Source of the DNA: Caldicoprobacter oshimai DSM 21659
Lineage (GTDB): Bacteria > Bacillota > Clostridia > Caldicoprobacterales > Caldicoprobacteraceae
Direction: 5' to 3'
Assembly: GCA_000526435.1 (NCBI GenBank)
Contig: JAGB01000002.1
Location: 620,001-684,000 of the forward strand
Length of the DNA stretch: 64,000 nucleotides
Part shown: one piece after another, positions 28,050-38,358 of the stretch
How the letters are laid out: each line of letters starts with the position of its first letter
Position numbering within the stretch: the first letter of the stretch is position 1
Notes under the pieces: model-generated
What the model was told of the DNA's origin: nothing
What the model saw: only the letters and a program-made list of their open reading frames with translations
Database searches by the model: none
Program-made: the position numbers and the translations under genes

Positions 28050-29627
28050 TCAAACCCTCCTTATTCCGGCCGTCTCCAGGAAGCGGTCAAAGGCCTGACG
28101 CCCCTCTTTCGTAGCCTTAAACACGCCGGCATGATGCAAAACCTGCAGGCACTTCTCGCCCACCGAATCCTTGATTATCCTGCGGGCAGCTTCATCATCA
28201 AGATTAGTGCCGTACTTACTAATCAACTCTTTAATCCAGTGGAGGTGTTTGTTGAGTGGATGAGACTGCTGATAGACATCATCGCTTATAGTTTTTTTGC
28301 CTGTCAGTATATCGCAGATATCTGCAAGCTCATCCTTCAGACGGCCGGGAAGTATAAACAAACCCATTACCTCGATAAGCCCTATATTTTCCTTCTTTAT
28401 GTGGTGGAGCTCTTGATGAGGATGGAATATGCCCATGGGATGCTGTTTGCTGGTACGGTTATTCCTGAACACAAGGTCAAGCTCATAGAGACCATCCTTA
28501 CCTATCCTGGCAATCGGGGTAATGGTGTTATGGGGCACCTTTTCCCCTTTTTCATTTATGGTGAATGCTAAAACATCCACCGACGGGTCGGAGTAACCCC
28601 TCCAGAGGTGAAGCAGCTTATCGGCCAGCTCCACCAAAACCTGCGGCTTTGCATGACGAAGCCGCACAACCGACATGGGCCAGTGAACCACGCCTATCGT
28701 AACATCAGTATACTCTTGCGATTTGAGATAATACTCAACAGGCGCCTTTTCCATTGGAAAAGTATAGTAACCGCCTTGGAAGTGGTCGTGATTGAGTATG
28801 GACCCACCCACAATGGGTAAGTCGGCATTGGAGCCAATGAAATAATGGGGGAAATACTCGAGAAATTCAAAAAGGCGTTCAAACGTCTCCCGGCTGATTT
28901 TCATGGGCACATGCTGCTCGCTCAGCACAATGCAGTGCTGATGATAGTACACATAAGGCGAATATTGAAAGTACCACTGCTCACCCCTAAGCTTGATGGG
29001 CAGCACTCGAAGGGTCTGCCGCGCGGGATGGTTGATCCGCCCCGCATAGCCCACGTTTTCGGGGCACAGCAGGCACTTGGGGTATCCCACCTGTGGCGCG
29101 TTTTTAAGCGCGGCAATCTCCCGGGGGTCCTTCTCGGGCTTTGTGAGGTTGATGGTTATCTCCAGCTGACCAAACTCGCTATCATACTGCCACTTTATGT
29201 TGCGGGCAATGCGGCTTACGCGTATGTAATCGGACTTTTGGCAGAGATTGTAAAAATCATCGGTAGCAGCTTTGATGCCCTTCTCGGCCTTTATTCTGTT
29301 AAACCGCTCAATGACCTCCGACGGCTTTGGCATCAAAAGGCCCATTATGCGCGTGTCAAACAGGTCTCTGTACGTAAGCGTATCCTCAGGTATGAGCCCT
29401 CGCTGAACGGCATAGTCCAGGAGCTCCTCCAGTATAGGCGTTGCCGTCTCCGGCACCTCCAGGCTTTCAAGGTCTAGAGGCTGCGGATAAGGCTGGTCTA
29501 TCTTTAGAAGGTCCAGCAGCTGATTCCTGGTATAGGTGACATCAAACTTGGATATCATGTCATTGGCCAGTGCAAAGGCCAGCAGCTTTTCCACCAGGTA
29601 GGCTGCACGTTGCTGCAAATCGTCCAT
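28050..29627 (-). CDS. galT: UDP-glucose-hexose-1-phosphate uridylyltransferase, Firmicutes type (GalT2)
   Basis: 525 residues, the long Firmicutes form. An N-terminal helical part precedes the catalytic region with CLLCPENVGYAGR and GGSILNHDHFQGG, whose His-X-His holds the nucleotidylated histidine (about 278-280). HPHQELHHIKKENIG near the C-terminus is also typical. It transfers UMP from UDP-glucose to galactose-1-phosphate. AAGGGG precedes the ATG. It is followed by galK after 283 nt. Confidence 0.95.
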   Translation of the reverse strand: MDDLQQRAAYLVEKLLAFALANDMISKFDVTYTRNQLLDLLKIDQPYPQPLDLESLEVPETATPILEELLDYAVQRGLIPEDTLTYRDLFDTRIMGLLMPKPSEVIERFNRIKAEKGIKAATDDFYNLCQKSDYIRVSRIARNIKWQYDSEFGQLEITINLTKPEKDPREIAALKNAPQVGYPKCLLCPENVGYAGRINHPARQTLRVLPIKLRGEQWYFQYSPYVYYHQHCIVLSEQHVPMKISRETFERLFEFLEYFPHYFIGSNADLPIVGGSILNHDHFQGGYYTFPMEKAPVEYYLKSQEYTDVTIGVVHWPMSVVRLRHAKPQVLVELADKLLHLWRGYSDPSVDVLAFTINEKGEKVPHNTITPIARIGKDGLYELDLVFRNNRTSKQHPMGIFHPHQELHHIKKENIGLIEVMGLFILPGRLKDELADICDILTGKKTISDDVYQQSHPLNKHLHWIKELISKYGTNLDDEAARRIIKDSVGEKCLQVLHHAGVFKATKEGRQAFDRFLETAGIRRV

Positions 29628-30017
29628 GTTTACACCCCTTTCGGCTCGTCATTGCGGCAACCATCGCCGTGTTGACAACAGAAAGATTTATCTTCAACAC
29701 AATGGACAAAGCAAGAGCCGTTCTCCTTGTTCATCCCAGTGACAATTATAGCATATTATACTTCAGCATTCCACAAAATAACCAAATGCGGCAGGCAAAA
29801 AGAGTTAAAGATTGATTCTGCTGCAAACTTAACTTGCTCAATGTAGCTTGATAAAGTAACGCTTATGCATGTAATTTTTCGCTTACTGTCATTTTTCTTC
29901 GAAATTGCCGCGGTACCAAGCGACTGACTAATTTTTGCAGCTCACATTCAATAAAATTTCGTTTTGAAAAGCAAAATTTAACTTTACACCAAAATCTAGA
30001 ATTAAATGGCTTTAGCA
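29628..30017. other. Intergenic region upstream of galT
   Basis: It should contain the galT promoter and the end of the MFS transcript. No confident promoter, operator, terminator or RNA was identified. Confidence 0.4.
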
Positions 30018-31310
30018 CTACGAACCAAGCTCAGCGTTCACAACATCATGGCGTTTATGCCTTTCAATGTTTTCAAGGATAAACAGCAGCATAACGCTGA
30101 TGCCAAAGGTAACCATGATGAGCACAAACGGAAGCTTTGGAGAAACAGAGGAAAGCAAGCCGCCTATATACCCAAAGGGCGTTGTCAAACCTAAGACCAG
30201 CACATACAGGATGGACATGACCTTGGCTCTGTCCTCGTCGTTTATGCTGTTGGCCACCAAAGATTCAACAAATGGGTAAATTAATGCCATGCCGGTAGCT
30301 CCGATAACGATAGCAAGCACTGATAGGTGGAGCTTCCCAGGAGGAGACAACACAAAGATGCCATTGCTTATTATAGACAACACAAATCCCCAGAGAAGAG
30401 GACGGGTGACTTTGAGCTTTCCCAAAGTAGGCATTACAAACAGGTATATAAAGAGCATTATGGCAGATGTAATGGCTGTAAACATTCCAATGGTTCCCTC
30501 AGAAAGTCCCAACCCTTTGGTATAAAGGATGGCCGAAAAGGTATTGCGCAGAGTTACCTGCACGTTGTTAAACAGCATGAGCCCAAAGGCCAGCATGGTA
30601 TGGGGGCTTTTTAAAAGCTGCATACATATTCTTCTGTACTCATCCAGCACCTCTATGACATTGAACCCCTTTGTCGTTTGCATCTTTATAAGCCCCATCT
30701 GCGTCTCATGGGTAATCCTATTCCTTATAAAAAACATGCTGGTCATGGAGACAAAGGCAAATAAATAAAGCCCCCTCATGGCAGGAACCACGCCATACCT
30801 TTTGACGAGCCAACCCGCAATGGGCGCAAAAAATCCCGCCAAAAGTCCTGCCACTTGAATCCAGGTATACACATGTACCCTCTCTTCAGGACGGGTGTCC
30901 TCAACCAGTAGACAGGTCCATGAGGTGTGTACTATCCTGAAAAAGCTGTTGACTATGCTGGCCACCAAAAAATAATAAAAGTTCTGTGCAAAAGCCCATA
31001 TCAATACAGCCAGGCTCCATCCTATAAGGTCGAAGATGAGCGTTGTCCTCTTCCTCCCCAGCCTATCTGTGATGTATCCGCTTATAAACGAAAAGAACAC
31101 CTGGAAGAGCAGCCCTACCGATGTTATAATGCCTATGTGCTCATCAGTACAACCCAGTTCTAACATGTATACCGAGGCATAAGGAATAAACAGGTTATAA
31201 GGTATTCCCCACAGGGGTTCAACTACCAAACATCCCCTTGCATTACCCCTAAAGCTCTTCAATATATTCCACGTCTCTTGAAGCTGTTTTTTGATTATAC
31301 CCAACCCCAT
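30018..31310 (-). CDS. Major facilitator superfamily transporter
   Basis: 430 residues from the ATG at 31310, which has GAGAGGGTGG upstream. An open frame up to 31373 lacks a ribosome site. There are about 12 hydrophobic helices and the loop 2-3 motif ISGYITDRLGRKRTT typical of the superfamily. A charged loop between helices 6 and 7 (HETQMGLIKMQTTKGFNVIEV) divides the two halves. The substrate is unknown. Position before galT-galK allows a sugar role, but multidrug efflux is equally possible. Confidence 0.85.
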   Translation of the reverse strand: MGLGIIKKQLQETWNILKSFRGNARGCLVVEPLWGIPYNLFIPYASVYMLELGCTDEHIGIITSVGLLFQVFFSFISGYITDRLGRKRTTLIFDLIGWSLAVLIWAFAQNFYYFLVASIVNSFFRIVHTSWTCLLVEDTRPEERVHVYTWIQVAGLLAGFFAPIAGWLVKRYGVVPAMRGLYLFAFVSMTSMFFIRNRITHETQMGLIKMQTTKGFNVIEVLDEYRRICMQLLKSPHTMLAFGLMLFNNVQVTLRNTFSAILYTKGLGLSEGTIGMFTAITSAIMLFIYLFVMPTLGKLKVTRPLLWGFVLSIISNGIFVLSPPGKLHLSVLAIVIGATGMALIYPFVESLVANSINDEDRAKVMSILYVLVLGLTTPFGYIGGLLSSVSPKLPFVLIMVTFGISVMLLFILENIERHKRHDVVNAELGS

Positions 31311-31591
31311 CCCCACCCTCTCTTTATAATGCACCTTATATTTGATAATGCCCCTGCAAACCTGATATGTCATAACAAAAAAATAAGCCCGGCTTAAAAG
31401 ATCAGGCCGAGCATCATTATACTTGATATTGTGGGATTAAGCAATATGATGTTCCATGATTTTTATTGCCCATACCCCTGCAATCAAACGGTTCCTTTGC
31501 CTTAAATACTATACATACGATTGATCTCCCCTATGCAATGCGCACCGTCTGAACCACTTTTTAATACCCGCATTAGCCGGATAAACTGGAG

Positions 31592-31801
31592 CTATATCCA
31601 TTGAAAGCTCAGCCACAGGTTTTCAGTGGCATAATAAACAACATCTAGGGCTCGGTACTGTTCCCCAGCTTGCTGGCATACACCGTTTACAGTAGGAAGG
31701 TTATGATACTGTGATTGCATGGTCCATATCTCATACCTCGAGCTGCTAAAAGTCTTAGCGGTATATGTTTCAACGCCCACATCAATAAATAATATGTCCA
31801 A
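31592..31801 (-). pseudogene. Heparinase II/III-family C-terminal fragment
   Basis: The 69 residues FIDVGVETYTAKTFSSSRYEIWTMQS followed by YHNLPTVNGVCQQAG match the C-terminal beta-sheet domain of heparinase II/III-like polysaccharide lyases. The N-terminal 500 or so residues are absent, although 31801-31860 in another frame may be part of it. There is no ribosome site. It is a remnant beside sugar-uptake genes, pointing to a lost polysaccharide-degradation locus. Confidence 0.65.
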
Positions 31802-31910
31802 GCCAATAGCCCTGCCGTTTCTCCTGCAAAGTCCATAGAAGTCCGTTATACATTGTACTCCAGCTTAGGAAAATTCATAAGTAATTCCTATAGGAAGCTA
31901 CTTTTATTTA

Positions 31911-32162
31911 CTAAACCGATGTATTAGAAAAATCATCCTCATCAGATATTTTACTATTCAGCCTCTCTTTCTTTATTTGTTTTCGCAAACTCAAGCTAGC
32001 CCAAATTAACGTAAGAGAACTGATAACAATAGATAATGCTAAAGGTACAAAAGCAGCAGAAGAAGGATTACTCCACGGCAAAATTATAATGCACAAGACA
32101 ATAATAACCAACGCCATGGTAATGGTACTACGATGTAACCCAGACAAAAAATCTTTTTTCAT
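31911..32162 (-). CDS. Small two-helix membrane protein at the end of the opp operon
   Basis: 83 residues with two hydrophobic helices (about 15-32 and 36-58) and a charged C-terminal tail. Its ATG overlaps the stop of the ABC ATPase gene by four bases (ATGA), so it is translationally coupled to the importer. No family was recognised. A role tied to the transporter is suggested only by this coupling. Confidence 0.7.
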   Translation of the reverse strand: MKKDFLSGLHRSTITMALVIIVLCIIILPWSNPSSAAFVPLALSIVISSLTLIWASLSLRKQIKKERLNSKISDEDDFSNTSV

Positions 32163-33172
32163 TCAAGATAACTCCATTCTGGAATAGTCTCTACATGATG
32201 ACATGCACAAAGACGTCCATTAAATGGAATTAATTCAGGTTCTTCTATGCTGCACTTTTCATCAGCATATGGACACCGAGGGTGAAATCGACATCCAGAG
32301 GGTGGTTTTGCTACAGAAGGCATATCTACAGATTTTAATGGCAATTTCCTTTTTCTACTCTCAATATCAGGATCTGGAACAGGAACGGCAGATAGCAAAG
32401 CCTGCAAATAAGGATGAGCTGGCCGCTCCAATACAGTAGCTGTTCTGCCAGTTTCTACTATTTTACCGAGATAAAGAACAGTAATACTACCATTTTGTGC
32501 TATATAACGAGCAGTAGCTAAATCATGGGTTATGTACAAAAACGCGATATTCATTTCCCTATTTAACCGACTCATCAAATTTAATATAGCGATACGCAGC
32601 GATACATCAATCATAGATACCGGCTCATCAGCGATGATAAGTTTGGGATTCATCAATATTGCCCTTGCCATTAAAATGCGCTGACGCTGTCCTCCAGATA
32701 GCTGATGAGGATACTTTTCTAAAAACATTTCAGGTGGAGAAAGCTCTACACGTAACAGAGCCTCTTTAACCTTCTGTAATGCTTCCTTCCGGTTTTTAAC
32801 TATTTTTCTAGAAAGAATAGGGCCAACAAGTGAATGTTCAATAGTATGCACTGGATTTAAGGAAGCATATGAATCCTGTTGTACAAGTTGCACACTATGA
32901 CGATATTTTCGAAATTCTGCTCGCGTCATCTTATAGATATTTTTTCCCTCAAAAAGCACTTCCCCACTAGTGGGCTTTAATAATCCCGCCACAATATTCC
33001 CTATAGTGGTTTTTCCTCCCCCGCTTTCCCCTACTAAAGCAGCTATTTCACCTTCATTTATAGTCATATTAATACCTACAGCAGCTCCTATGGGAATTTT
33101 AGGTTTAAAAAGCCCACTCTTTTTATAATAGTACATATCCACATTTTTAAGCTCCATCAAAGGCTTATCCAT
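32159..33172 (-). CDS. Oligopeptide/oligosaccharide ABC transporter ATPase (OppF type)
   Basis: 337 residues from the ATG at 33172 with AAGGGGGAA upstream; a longer frame overlapping the previous gene is less likely. Walker A GESGGGKTT, signature LSGGQRQRIL, Walker B LIIADEP and the C-terminal Opp/Dpp extension with Cys-rich PSGCRFHPRCPYADEKC are present. It pairs with the preceding OppD-type ATPase to power import. The cysteines at the C-terminus may bind an iron-sulfur cluster, as in other Opp ATPases. Confidence 0.92.
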   Translation of the reverse strand: MDKPLMELKNVDMYYYKKSGLFKPKIPIGAAVGINMTINEGEIAALVGESGGGKTTIGNIVAGLLKPTSGEVLFEGKNIYKMTRAEFRKYRHSVQLVQQDSYASLNPVHTIEHSLVGPILSRKIVKNRKEALQKVKEALLRVELSPPEMFLEKYPHQLSGGQRQRILMARAILMNPKLIIADEPVSMIDVSLRIAILNLMSRLNREMNIAFLYITHDLATARYIAQNGSITVLYLGKIVETGRTATVLERPAHPYLQALLSAVPVPDPDIESRKRKLPLKSVDMPSVAKPPSGCRFHPRCPYADEKCSIEEPELIPFNGRLCACHHVETIPEWSYLE

Positions 33173-33195
33173 CTTACTGCTTCCCCCTTCATAAT

Positions 33196-34158
33196 TTATA
33201 GGTATAGATGACACATGACTTTATGATCAGGTGCTACATCTACCATTTGAGGTATTTGTTCTTCACAGATAGGTTTTGCGTGTATACAACGGGGATGAAA
33301 AGGACAGCCTTTAGGCATATTATATGGATCAGGTGGAGTACCCATGATAGGCTTTCGTTCTTTCAACTCATCCAACAATGATGGAGCAGCTTGAAGCAAC
33401 TGTTTCGTATATGGATGAGCAGCATTATAAAACATATCTCGTATTCCTCCTATTTCCACCAAGTACCCCGCATACATTACACCCATTCGTTCAGCTACTT
33501 TTGCAACTACTGCAATATCGTGGGTTTGCAGGAACATAGTAATCCCCATCTCCTCATGAATGCGTTTTAAAATGTTAAAAATGTAGTCCTGCGTAATTAC
33601 ATCTAAAGCTGTAGTAGGCTCATCAAGTATAATCATTTGTGGATCCAATAACAGAGAAAACGCAATCATAACCCGCTGTTTCATTCCACCCGATAATTCG
33701 TGAGGATATGAATCTAAAACGCGATTTGCTTCCAAACGTACATATCCAAGCAATTCAGAAATTCTCTTTAGAGCTGCACTTTCATCATAATTCTCCATAT
33801 GTATTCGTGCTGTTTCTAAGAATTGTTCTCTTATAGTCATAACGGGATTAAGGGAATTTTGTGCCGCCTGAAACACCATTGATACCTCTTTCCAGCGATA
33901 TTTATTTAATTCTCTATTGTCCATTTTTAATACATCTCTGCCTTTATACAGTATTTGTCCGCTAACAATCTTACCAGGTACTGATACTAAACCAATAATA
34001 GCACTGGCTAAAGTAGATTTGCCGCTGCCCGATTCTCCTACCAGCGCTGTTACTTTGCCTTTGGGAATATCCAGATCTACATGATTAACCGCACGAATAG
34101 TACCGGCACGCAACGGAAAATCAATGGTTAGATCTCTAATTTCAACTAAATTCTCCAT
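33196..34158 (-). CDS. Oligopeptide/oligosaccharide ABC transporter ATPase (OppD type)
   Basis: 320 residues. Walker A is GESGSGKSTLASA (about 40-52), the signature is LSGGMKQRVMIA and Walker B is MIILDEPTTALDV. The C-terminal extension contains PKGCPFHPRCIHAKPIC. Start ATG has AAAGGAG. It lies between the permease genes and the OppF-type ATPase. Substrate class cannot be told from the ATPase. Confidence 0.92.
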   Translation of the reverse strand: MENLVEIRDLTIDFPLRAGTIRAVNHVDLDIPKGKVTALVGESGSGKSTLASAIIGLVSVPGKIVSGQILYKGRDVLKMDNRELNKYRWKEVSMVFQAAQNSLNPVMTIREQFLETARIHMENYDESAALKRISELLGYVRLEANRVLDSYPHELSGGMKQRVMIAFSLLLDPQMIILDEPTTALDVITQDYIFNILKRIHEEMGITMFLQTHDIAVVAKVAERMGVMYAGYLVEIGGIRDMFYNAAHPYTKQLLQAAPSLLDELKERKPIMGTPPDPYNMPKGCPFHPRCIHAKPICEEQIPQMVDVAPDHKVMCHLYL

Positions 34159-34182
34159 ATCTATTCTCCTTTCGTTACATTA

Positions 34183-35169
34183 TTAGTTACGCAATCGAGG
34201 ATTTAATGCATCATCAATTCCACTGGCAAAGAAAATACATCCCAGTTGGAATAAAGTAAGACACAAAATTGGTGACAATAAATAATATATAGCATCTGGA
34301 TTGGTTAACCCTTGACGAATTGCACTATTTAGCATAACCCCCCAATTAGTCGGCGTATATGGAGCAAATCCTAGCATCATAACACCTACACTAGATACAA
34401 TTGAAGACTGCATAATAGTAATAAAATTGATTGCTAAATAAGAAACCATATTGGGCAACACTTCACGGAAAATTATATAAAAATTATTAAGTCCCATAAC
34501 CTTACAAACGACAATGAATCCTCGTTCCTTTATTTCTAAAATCTGAGCTCGTACTGCTCTTGCTAGCCCTGCCCAACCAAATATGGCAAGAATGCTCGCC
34601 ATAACCAGTGGGCTTTTTATTGAAATAAAAGCCGATAATATGATCATTATAGGAAAGCTTGGAATAGTAAGGAATAGGTTGGTAATTAACATTAACATTG
34701 AATCTACCCAGCCACCGATAAATCCAGAAAGAGCACCAATGGTAACCCCTATTAAAATAGCAAAAGTAGCTGCCAAAAAACCTATCGTCAACACATCCCG
34801 TGAGCCATGTACAACCTGCGCAAAAATGTCTCTTCCAATATAATCTGTTCCCATTATATAACGCTTATTTTTATATAAATTTCCCTCTTTCTCCTCTTCT
34901 TCAGTTTTCTCTTCCTGTTCTCCCATCTGCATAAAAGGATTACGAGCAATTTCCATCTCTTCATTAGTTTCATCCACTTCTTTTACGCCAAAAATCATTT
35001 CGATGATAGCTGGCCTACGATAACGATTTTCAAAATTAGGAGTAAGATCAAGTGGGACAACTGCAGCTCCTACTGTAGCCATCAGAATGAACATGACGAG
35101 AATCAGCATTCCGATAAATGACTGCTTATTACGGTAAATTATTTTGAAAAACGTTTTTATACTCTGCAT
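34183..35169 (-). CDS. ABC transporter permease, OppC type
   Basis: 328 residues. The N-terminal helix (about 17-38) is followed by a long charged loop rich in Glu (about 50-100), and then a BPD-type permease domain with five helices. The EAA-like motif is ARAVRAQILEIKERGFIVVCKVMG. It forms the channel with the OppB-type protein encoded 3 nt upstream. The acidic loop (EEKTEEEEKEG) is a lineage-specific insertion. Confidence 0.92.
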   Translation of the reverse strand: MQSIKTFFKIIYRNKQSFIGMLILVMFILMATVGAAVVPLDLTPNFENRYRRPAIIEMIFGVKEVDETNEEMEIARNPFMQMGEQEEKTEEEEKEGNLYKNKRYIMGTDYIGRDIFAQVVHGSRDVLTIGFLAATFAILIGVTIGALSGFIGGWVDSMLMLITNLFLTIPSFPIMIILSAFISIKSPLVMASILAIFGWAGLARAVRAQILEIKERGFIVVCKVMGLNNFYIIFREVLPNMVSYLAINFITIMQSSIVSSVGVMMLGFAPYTPTNWGVMLNSAIRQGLTNPDAIYYLLSPILCLTLFQLGCIFFASGIDDALNPRLRN

Positions 35170-35172
35170 ACA

Positions 35173-36168
35173 TTATCCCTCCGTCTTTACGCGAGGATCG
35201 AGCTTACTATATAAAAGGTCAGCAATTAAATTTGCTAAAATGACAGCAAAACTCGTAACAAGCAACATTCCTTGCATCATCGTATAATCCCGCTGTGCAG
35301 TAGCCTGTGCAATAAATGCTCCCATTCCTGGATAACTAAAAGTGGATTCAATCAAGGTTGATCCCCCAACCATAGTACCAAAGCTCATGGCAAGATGTGT
35401 AACCATTGGTAACATAGCGTTTTTTTTCACATACCTTTTCCTAATCAAATTGTCTGGAATACCTCTAGCACGGGCTGCAGTAATATAGTCTTCACCGAGT
35501 ACATTCATTGCTGCACCCCTCATTTGCAAAGCCCACATACCTACAGAAGTGAGAACATATGTAAGTATCGGTAATGCTGCATGATATAATACGTCTAAAA
35601 TAAACTCCAGTGTAAAGCCTGGTTTGATGTTGGGAGAATATGCACCTACCAATGGAAACCACTTCAGCTTAATACCGAATATAAGTATAAGCAGTATGCC
35701 AAAAATGAAATTTGGAATAGCCGTAGTAATTATAGAATATACAGAAATAACAGGATTTATAAATGAATTACGTTTCCACGCCATCAACATACCAAGTCTT
35801 GTTCCTATGAAAAAACTTAAAATTAAAGAAATGGACAGCACAAATAGCGTCCACGGTAAAGTTTCTGCAATAATCTGATTTACCGTCAGTGTTCGCGAAT
35901 ACATGGAGGTTCCTAGATTACCCCGTAAAAGTCCACCATAATAACGAGCCATCTGACGTAAAATAGGTTCATCTGGATCATAATTAAGCATATTAACCAC
36001 AATTTTTCGAGCATCCTCAAGACTAATACCTCGGCTTTGCGCTTCACTACGGCTCATCATTTCAACGACATCACCAGGCATAGCCCGCAGAATTAAAAAA
36101 GTCATAAAACTTGCCAATATCAATGTAAATAATGCAATCCCGAAGCGTTTAGCAAGGTGTTTTATCAC
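35173..36168 (-). CDS. ABC transporter permease, OppB type
   Basis: 331 residues. The N-terminal OppB/DppB signature is LILRAMPGDVVEMM, followed by six helices and the EAA motif GEDYITAARARGIPDNLIRKRYVKK. Start is GTG with GGGGTG upstream. It follows the binding-protein gene by 96 nt. Confidence 0.92.
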   Translation of the reverse strand: MIKHLAKRFGIALFTLILASFMTFLILRAMPGDVVEMMSRSEAQSRGISLEDARKIVVNMLNYDPDEPILRQMARYYGGLLRGNLGTSMYSRTLTVNQIIAETLPWTLFVLSISLILSFFIGTRLGMLMAWKRNSFINPVISVYSIITTAIPNFIFGILLILIFGIKLKWFPLVGAYSPNIKPGFTLEFILDVLYHAALPILTYVLTSVGMWALQMRGAAMNVLGEDYITAARARGIPDNLIRKRYVKKNAMLPMVTHLAMSFGTMVGGSTLIESTFSYPGMGAFIAQATAQRDYTMMQGMLLVTSFAVILANLIADLLYSKLDPRVKTEG

Positions 36169-36264
36169 ATATTACACCCCTTTCAACAATGAAAATTCAA
36201 AAATAAGGGGCAAGCGGGCATTCACTTGCCCCTAGTTAATATCATATACTTTATGTACCTTGGC

Positions 36265-38292
36265 TTACCGAGGTTTTAAATCTCCTGACCAGATTACATA
36301 CATGTCAGCAAAACCTATATTTAATTCGGCGATATCTACAATCTCTTCAAAATTACGACCGACTGGCATAAATTGATTGTATTTGTCTATTTCATCCTCC
36401 ATAGGTAAACCAGTTATAGTTTTCCGGTTTAGCCATACACCAGTAGTATTCTGATAAAGATTGGCACCAAAAGCATACTCGTTACAGATCCATACCAGAG
36501 TATCAATAATCTTCTGGCGTTCTTCTTCATCGGCAGTAACCGGCAGTTTATCAACCAACTCAATAGGATCCACTTCTGTTCCATCAGGTCCTTTAACTTT
36601 CAAATTAACCCGATTTGTTTCAGGATCCCGCGGAAGTCCCATTAATTCACTGGGACCACCCTTAAAGGTATTATTAAGGGGACTCCATGGATACATAAAT
36701 GACCATGTTATATCTCCCCACTCAATGACCATATCATACATTCCTTCTTTAGCAGCATTATTCCAAAATACTGAACTGTCAACCGCTACAACTTGAGTAG
36801 GAAATCCAAACTTTGTTAGCTGTTCAGCAGCAATAGAAGCTGCAGTATCAACTACGCCAGCAGGTTGCCAACCGGCATTTACAGCAATTGTAAATGAATA
36901 TGTCTTGCCATTTTTATCTTCCCAAATACCGTCTTTATTTCGTTTCCACCCGTTCTCTTCAAGAATTCTGGCTGCTTTTTCGGGATCATATTCATATTTA
37001 GTTAGCTTAGCTCGCATCTCTTCGGAAACATATGTTTCAAGCGAAGAAGGTGGCATACCTACCATGGATATAGGGAACTCTTTACCATAATAGTTAGCAC
37101 CTTCACGGATCTTAGTACGATCCAAAGCATATACCAGTGCACGACGTAAATTTACATCATTAAATGGTTCACGTCGTTGATTGAAGAACAACACGTGACA
37201 AGCTGGATCGAACATTGGATAAAATACGATATCCTTGTTAGAAGCTAAAATAGATTCCGCTAAGTCCTTTGGAAGTGATCCGTTATAGATATCAGTAGTA
37301 CCATTGCGTAACATACCAAGCATACTTTCTGCTGTACCCGTTATATGATGGATTTTTTCAAAATAAATTTGATCGGCTGCCCAATAATCATCTCGCTTAA
37401 CAAGAACAGCATCAGAAGCAGTGACACTTTCCACTACGTAAGGACCAGTGCCTATAGGTTTTGGATACGTTAACTTCATCATCTCATTCCAATTATCGCT
37501 TAACGCTTTGTCCTGTTCTTCGGTTAATTTTTTACCAAAAGCGGTACGCGCAACAGCAAGCTCTTCTGGGGTGGCATCTCTGGCTGATTCGTAAATAGAC
37601 TTTGCTTTGTCCACATATTCTTTAAAGATATGATAAGGTACATTCATAGTACCATCCTGAGCAATCAGCAAATCGCGTAGTTCCATAAACGGAGGTGGAT
37701 CTTGCCATACAAGTTTTACCGTATAATCATCGATTTTTTCTACTTTTGTTAAATAATTGCATATAGTACGTGGATTTAAATAAAAAGCTGCAATTACATC
37801 ATCCGCAGTAAACTTTTCTCCATCATTCCAGGTGACATCATCCCGTAATTTAATGACAGATTCTCTCTCACTATGTTCTATAGATGTAGCTAAAATGGGG
37901 TGAATAACATCTGTAGAACGAACAATCTGTGTTAAACGTTCAAATACATATCTGCCCATTTCGCCAACTCCGCCCTGGGTAAACGGATTCCCTTGAAATT
38001 GAGGTGGTTTAGGCCATGATCCCCAGGTAGCCCTAAACACTTTTTCCTTATTGACTTTAGGTACATAATCATCTGCTTTGACCATTTCAGTATTTTGCTC
38101 GGATTTCTGTTCAGCATTTTCACTGTCCGTCTTATCTTGAGGTGTCTCGGCAACTTCCGTTTTCTTGGATTCGTCAGATGCTGTTGGTTCCTCAGGTGTT
38201 GTCGCTGTTTGTTGTTGACATGATGCTAGAATAGAAACGGCAAGCAGTAAAGACACCAGAAGCGAGATACTTCTCACAAACCTATGTTTCAC
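36265..38292 (-). CDS. Extracellular solute-binding lipoprotein of family 5 (OppA/DppA type)
   Basis: 675 residues from a GTG with AAGGAGG. The signal peptide ends in a lipobox LASC (Cys25), so the protein is lipid-anchored outside the membrane. A Glu/Thr/Lys-rich linker (26-75) precedes the SBP family 5 fold (VIKLRDDVTWNDGEKFTADDVIAAF; LRRALVYALDRTKI). In thermophilic Clostridia and Thermotoga such proteins often bind oligosaccharides rather than peptides. The heparinase remnant and sugar genes nearby favour a sugar ligand, but that is inference. Confidence 0.93.
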   Translation of the reverse strand: MKHRFVRSISLLVSLLLAVSILASCQQQTATTPEEPTASDESKKTEVAETPQDKTDSENAEQKSEQNTEMVKADDYVPKVNKEKVFRATWGSWPKPPQFQGNPFTQGGVGEMGRYVFERLTQIVRSTDVIHPILATSIEHSERESVIKLRDDVTWNDGEKFTADDVIAAFYLNPRTICNYLTKVEKIDDYTVKLVWQDPPPFMELRDLLIAQDGTMNVPYHIFKEYVDKAKSIYESARDATPEELAVARTAFGKKLTEEQDKALSDNWNEMMKLTYPKPIGTGPYVVESVTASDAVLVKRDDYWAADQIYFEKIHHITGTAESMLGMLRNGTTDIYNGSLPKDLAESILASNKDIVFYPMFDPACHVLFFNQRREPFNDVNLRRALVYALDRTKIREGANYYGKEFPISMVGMPPSSLETYVSEEMRAKLTKYEYDPEKAARILEENGWKRNKDGIWEDKNGKTYSFTIAVNAGWQPAGVVDTAASIAAEQLTKFGFPTQVVAVDSSVFWNNAAKEGMYDMVIEWGDITWSFMYPWSPLNNTFKGGPSELMGLPRDPETNRVNLKVKGPDGTEVDPIELVDKLPVTADEEERQKIIDTLVWICNEYAFGANLYQNTTGVWLNRKTITGLPMEDEIDKYNQFMPVGRNFEEIVDIAELNIGFADMYVIWSGDLKPR

Positions 38293-38325
38293 ATGACCCC
38301 CTCCTTAATTATTTTTTGATTGCGT

Positions 38326-38358
38326 AAAACCCTGAAATTCCTTACTTTTCAGGGTTTT
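38326..38358 (-). other. Leader hairpin upstream of the opp operon
   Basis: AAAACCCTGAAA and TTTCAGGGTTTT form a 12-bp stem 34 nt before the binding-protein start. It could act as an attenuator or protect the 5' end. The following T run is short. Confidence 0.5.

Noticed and set aside
31311-31373. N-terminal extension of the MFS transporter
   Set aside because: No ribosome site at the upstream ATG, and the extra 21 residues are hydrophilic and unlike the family.
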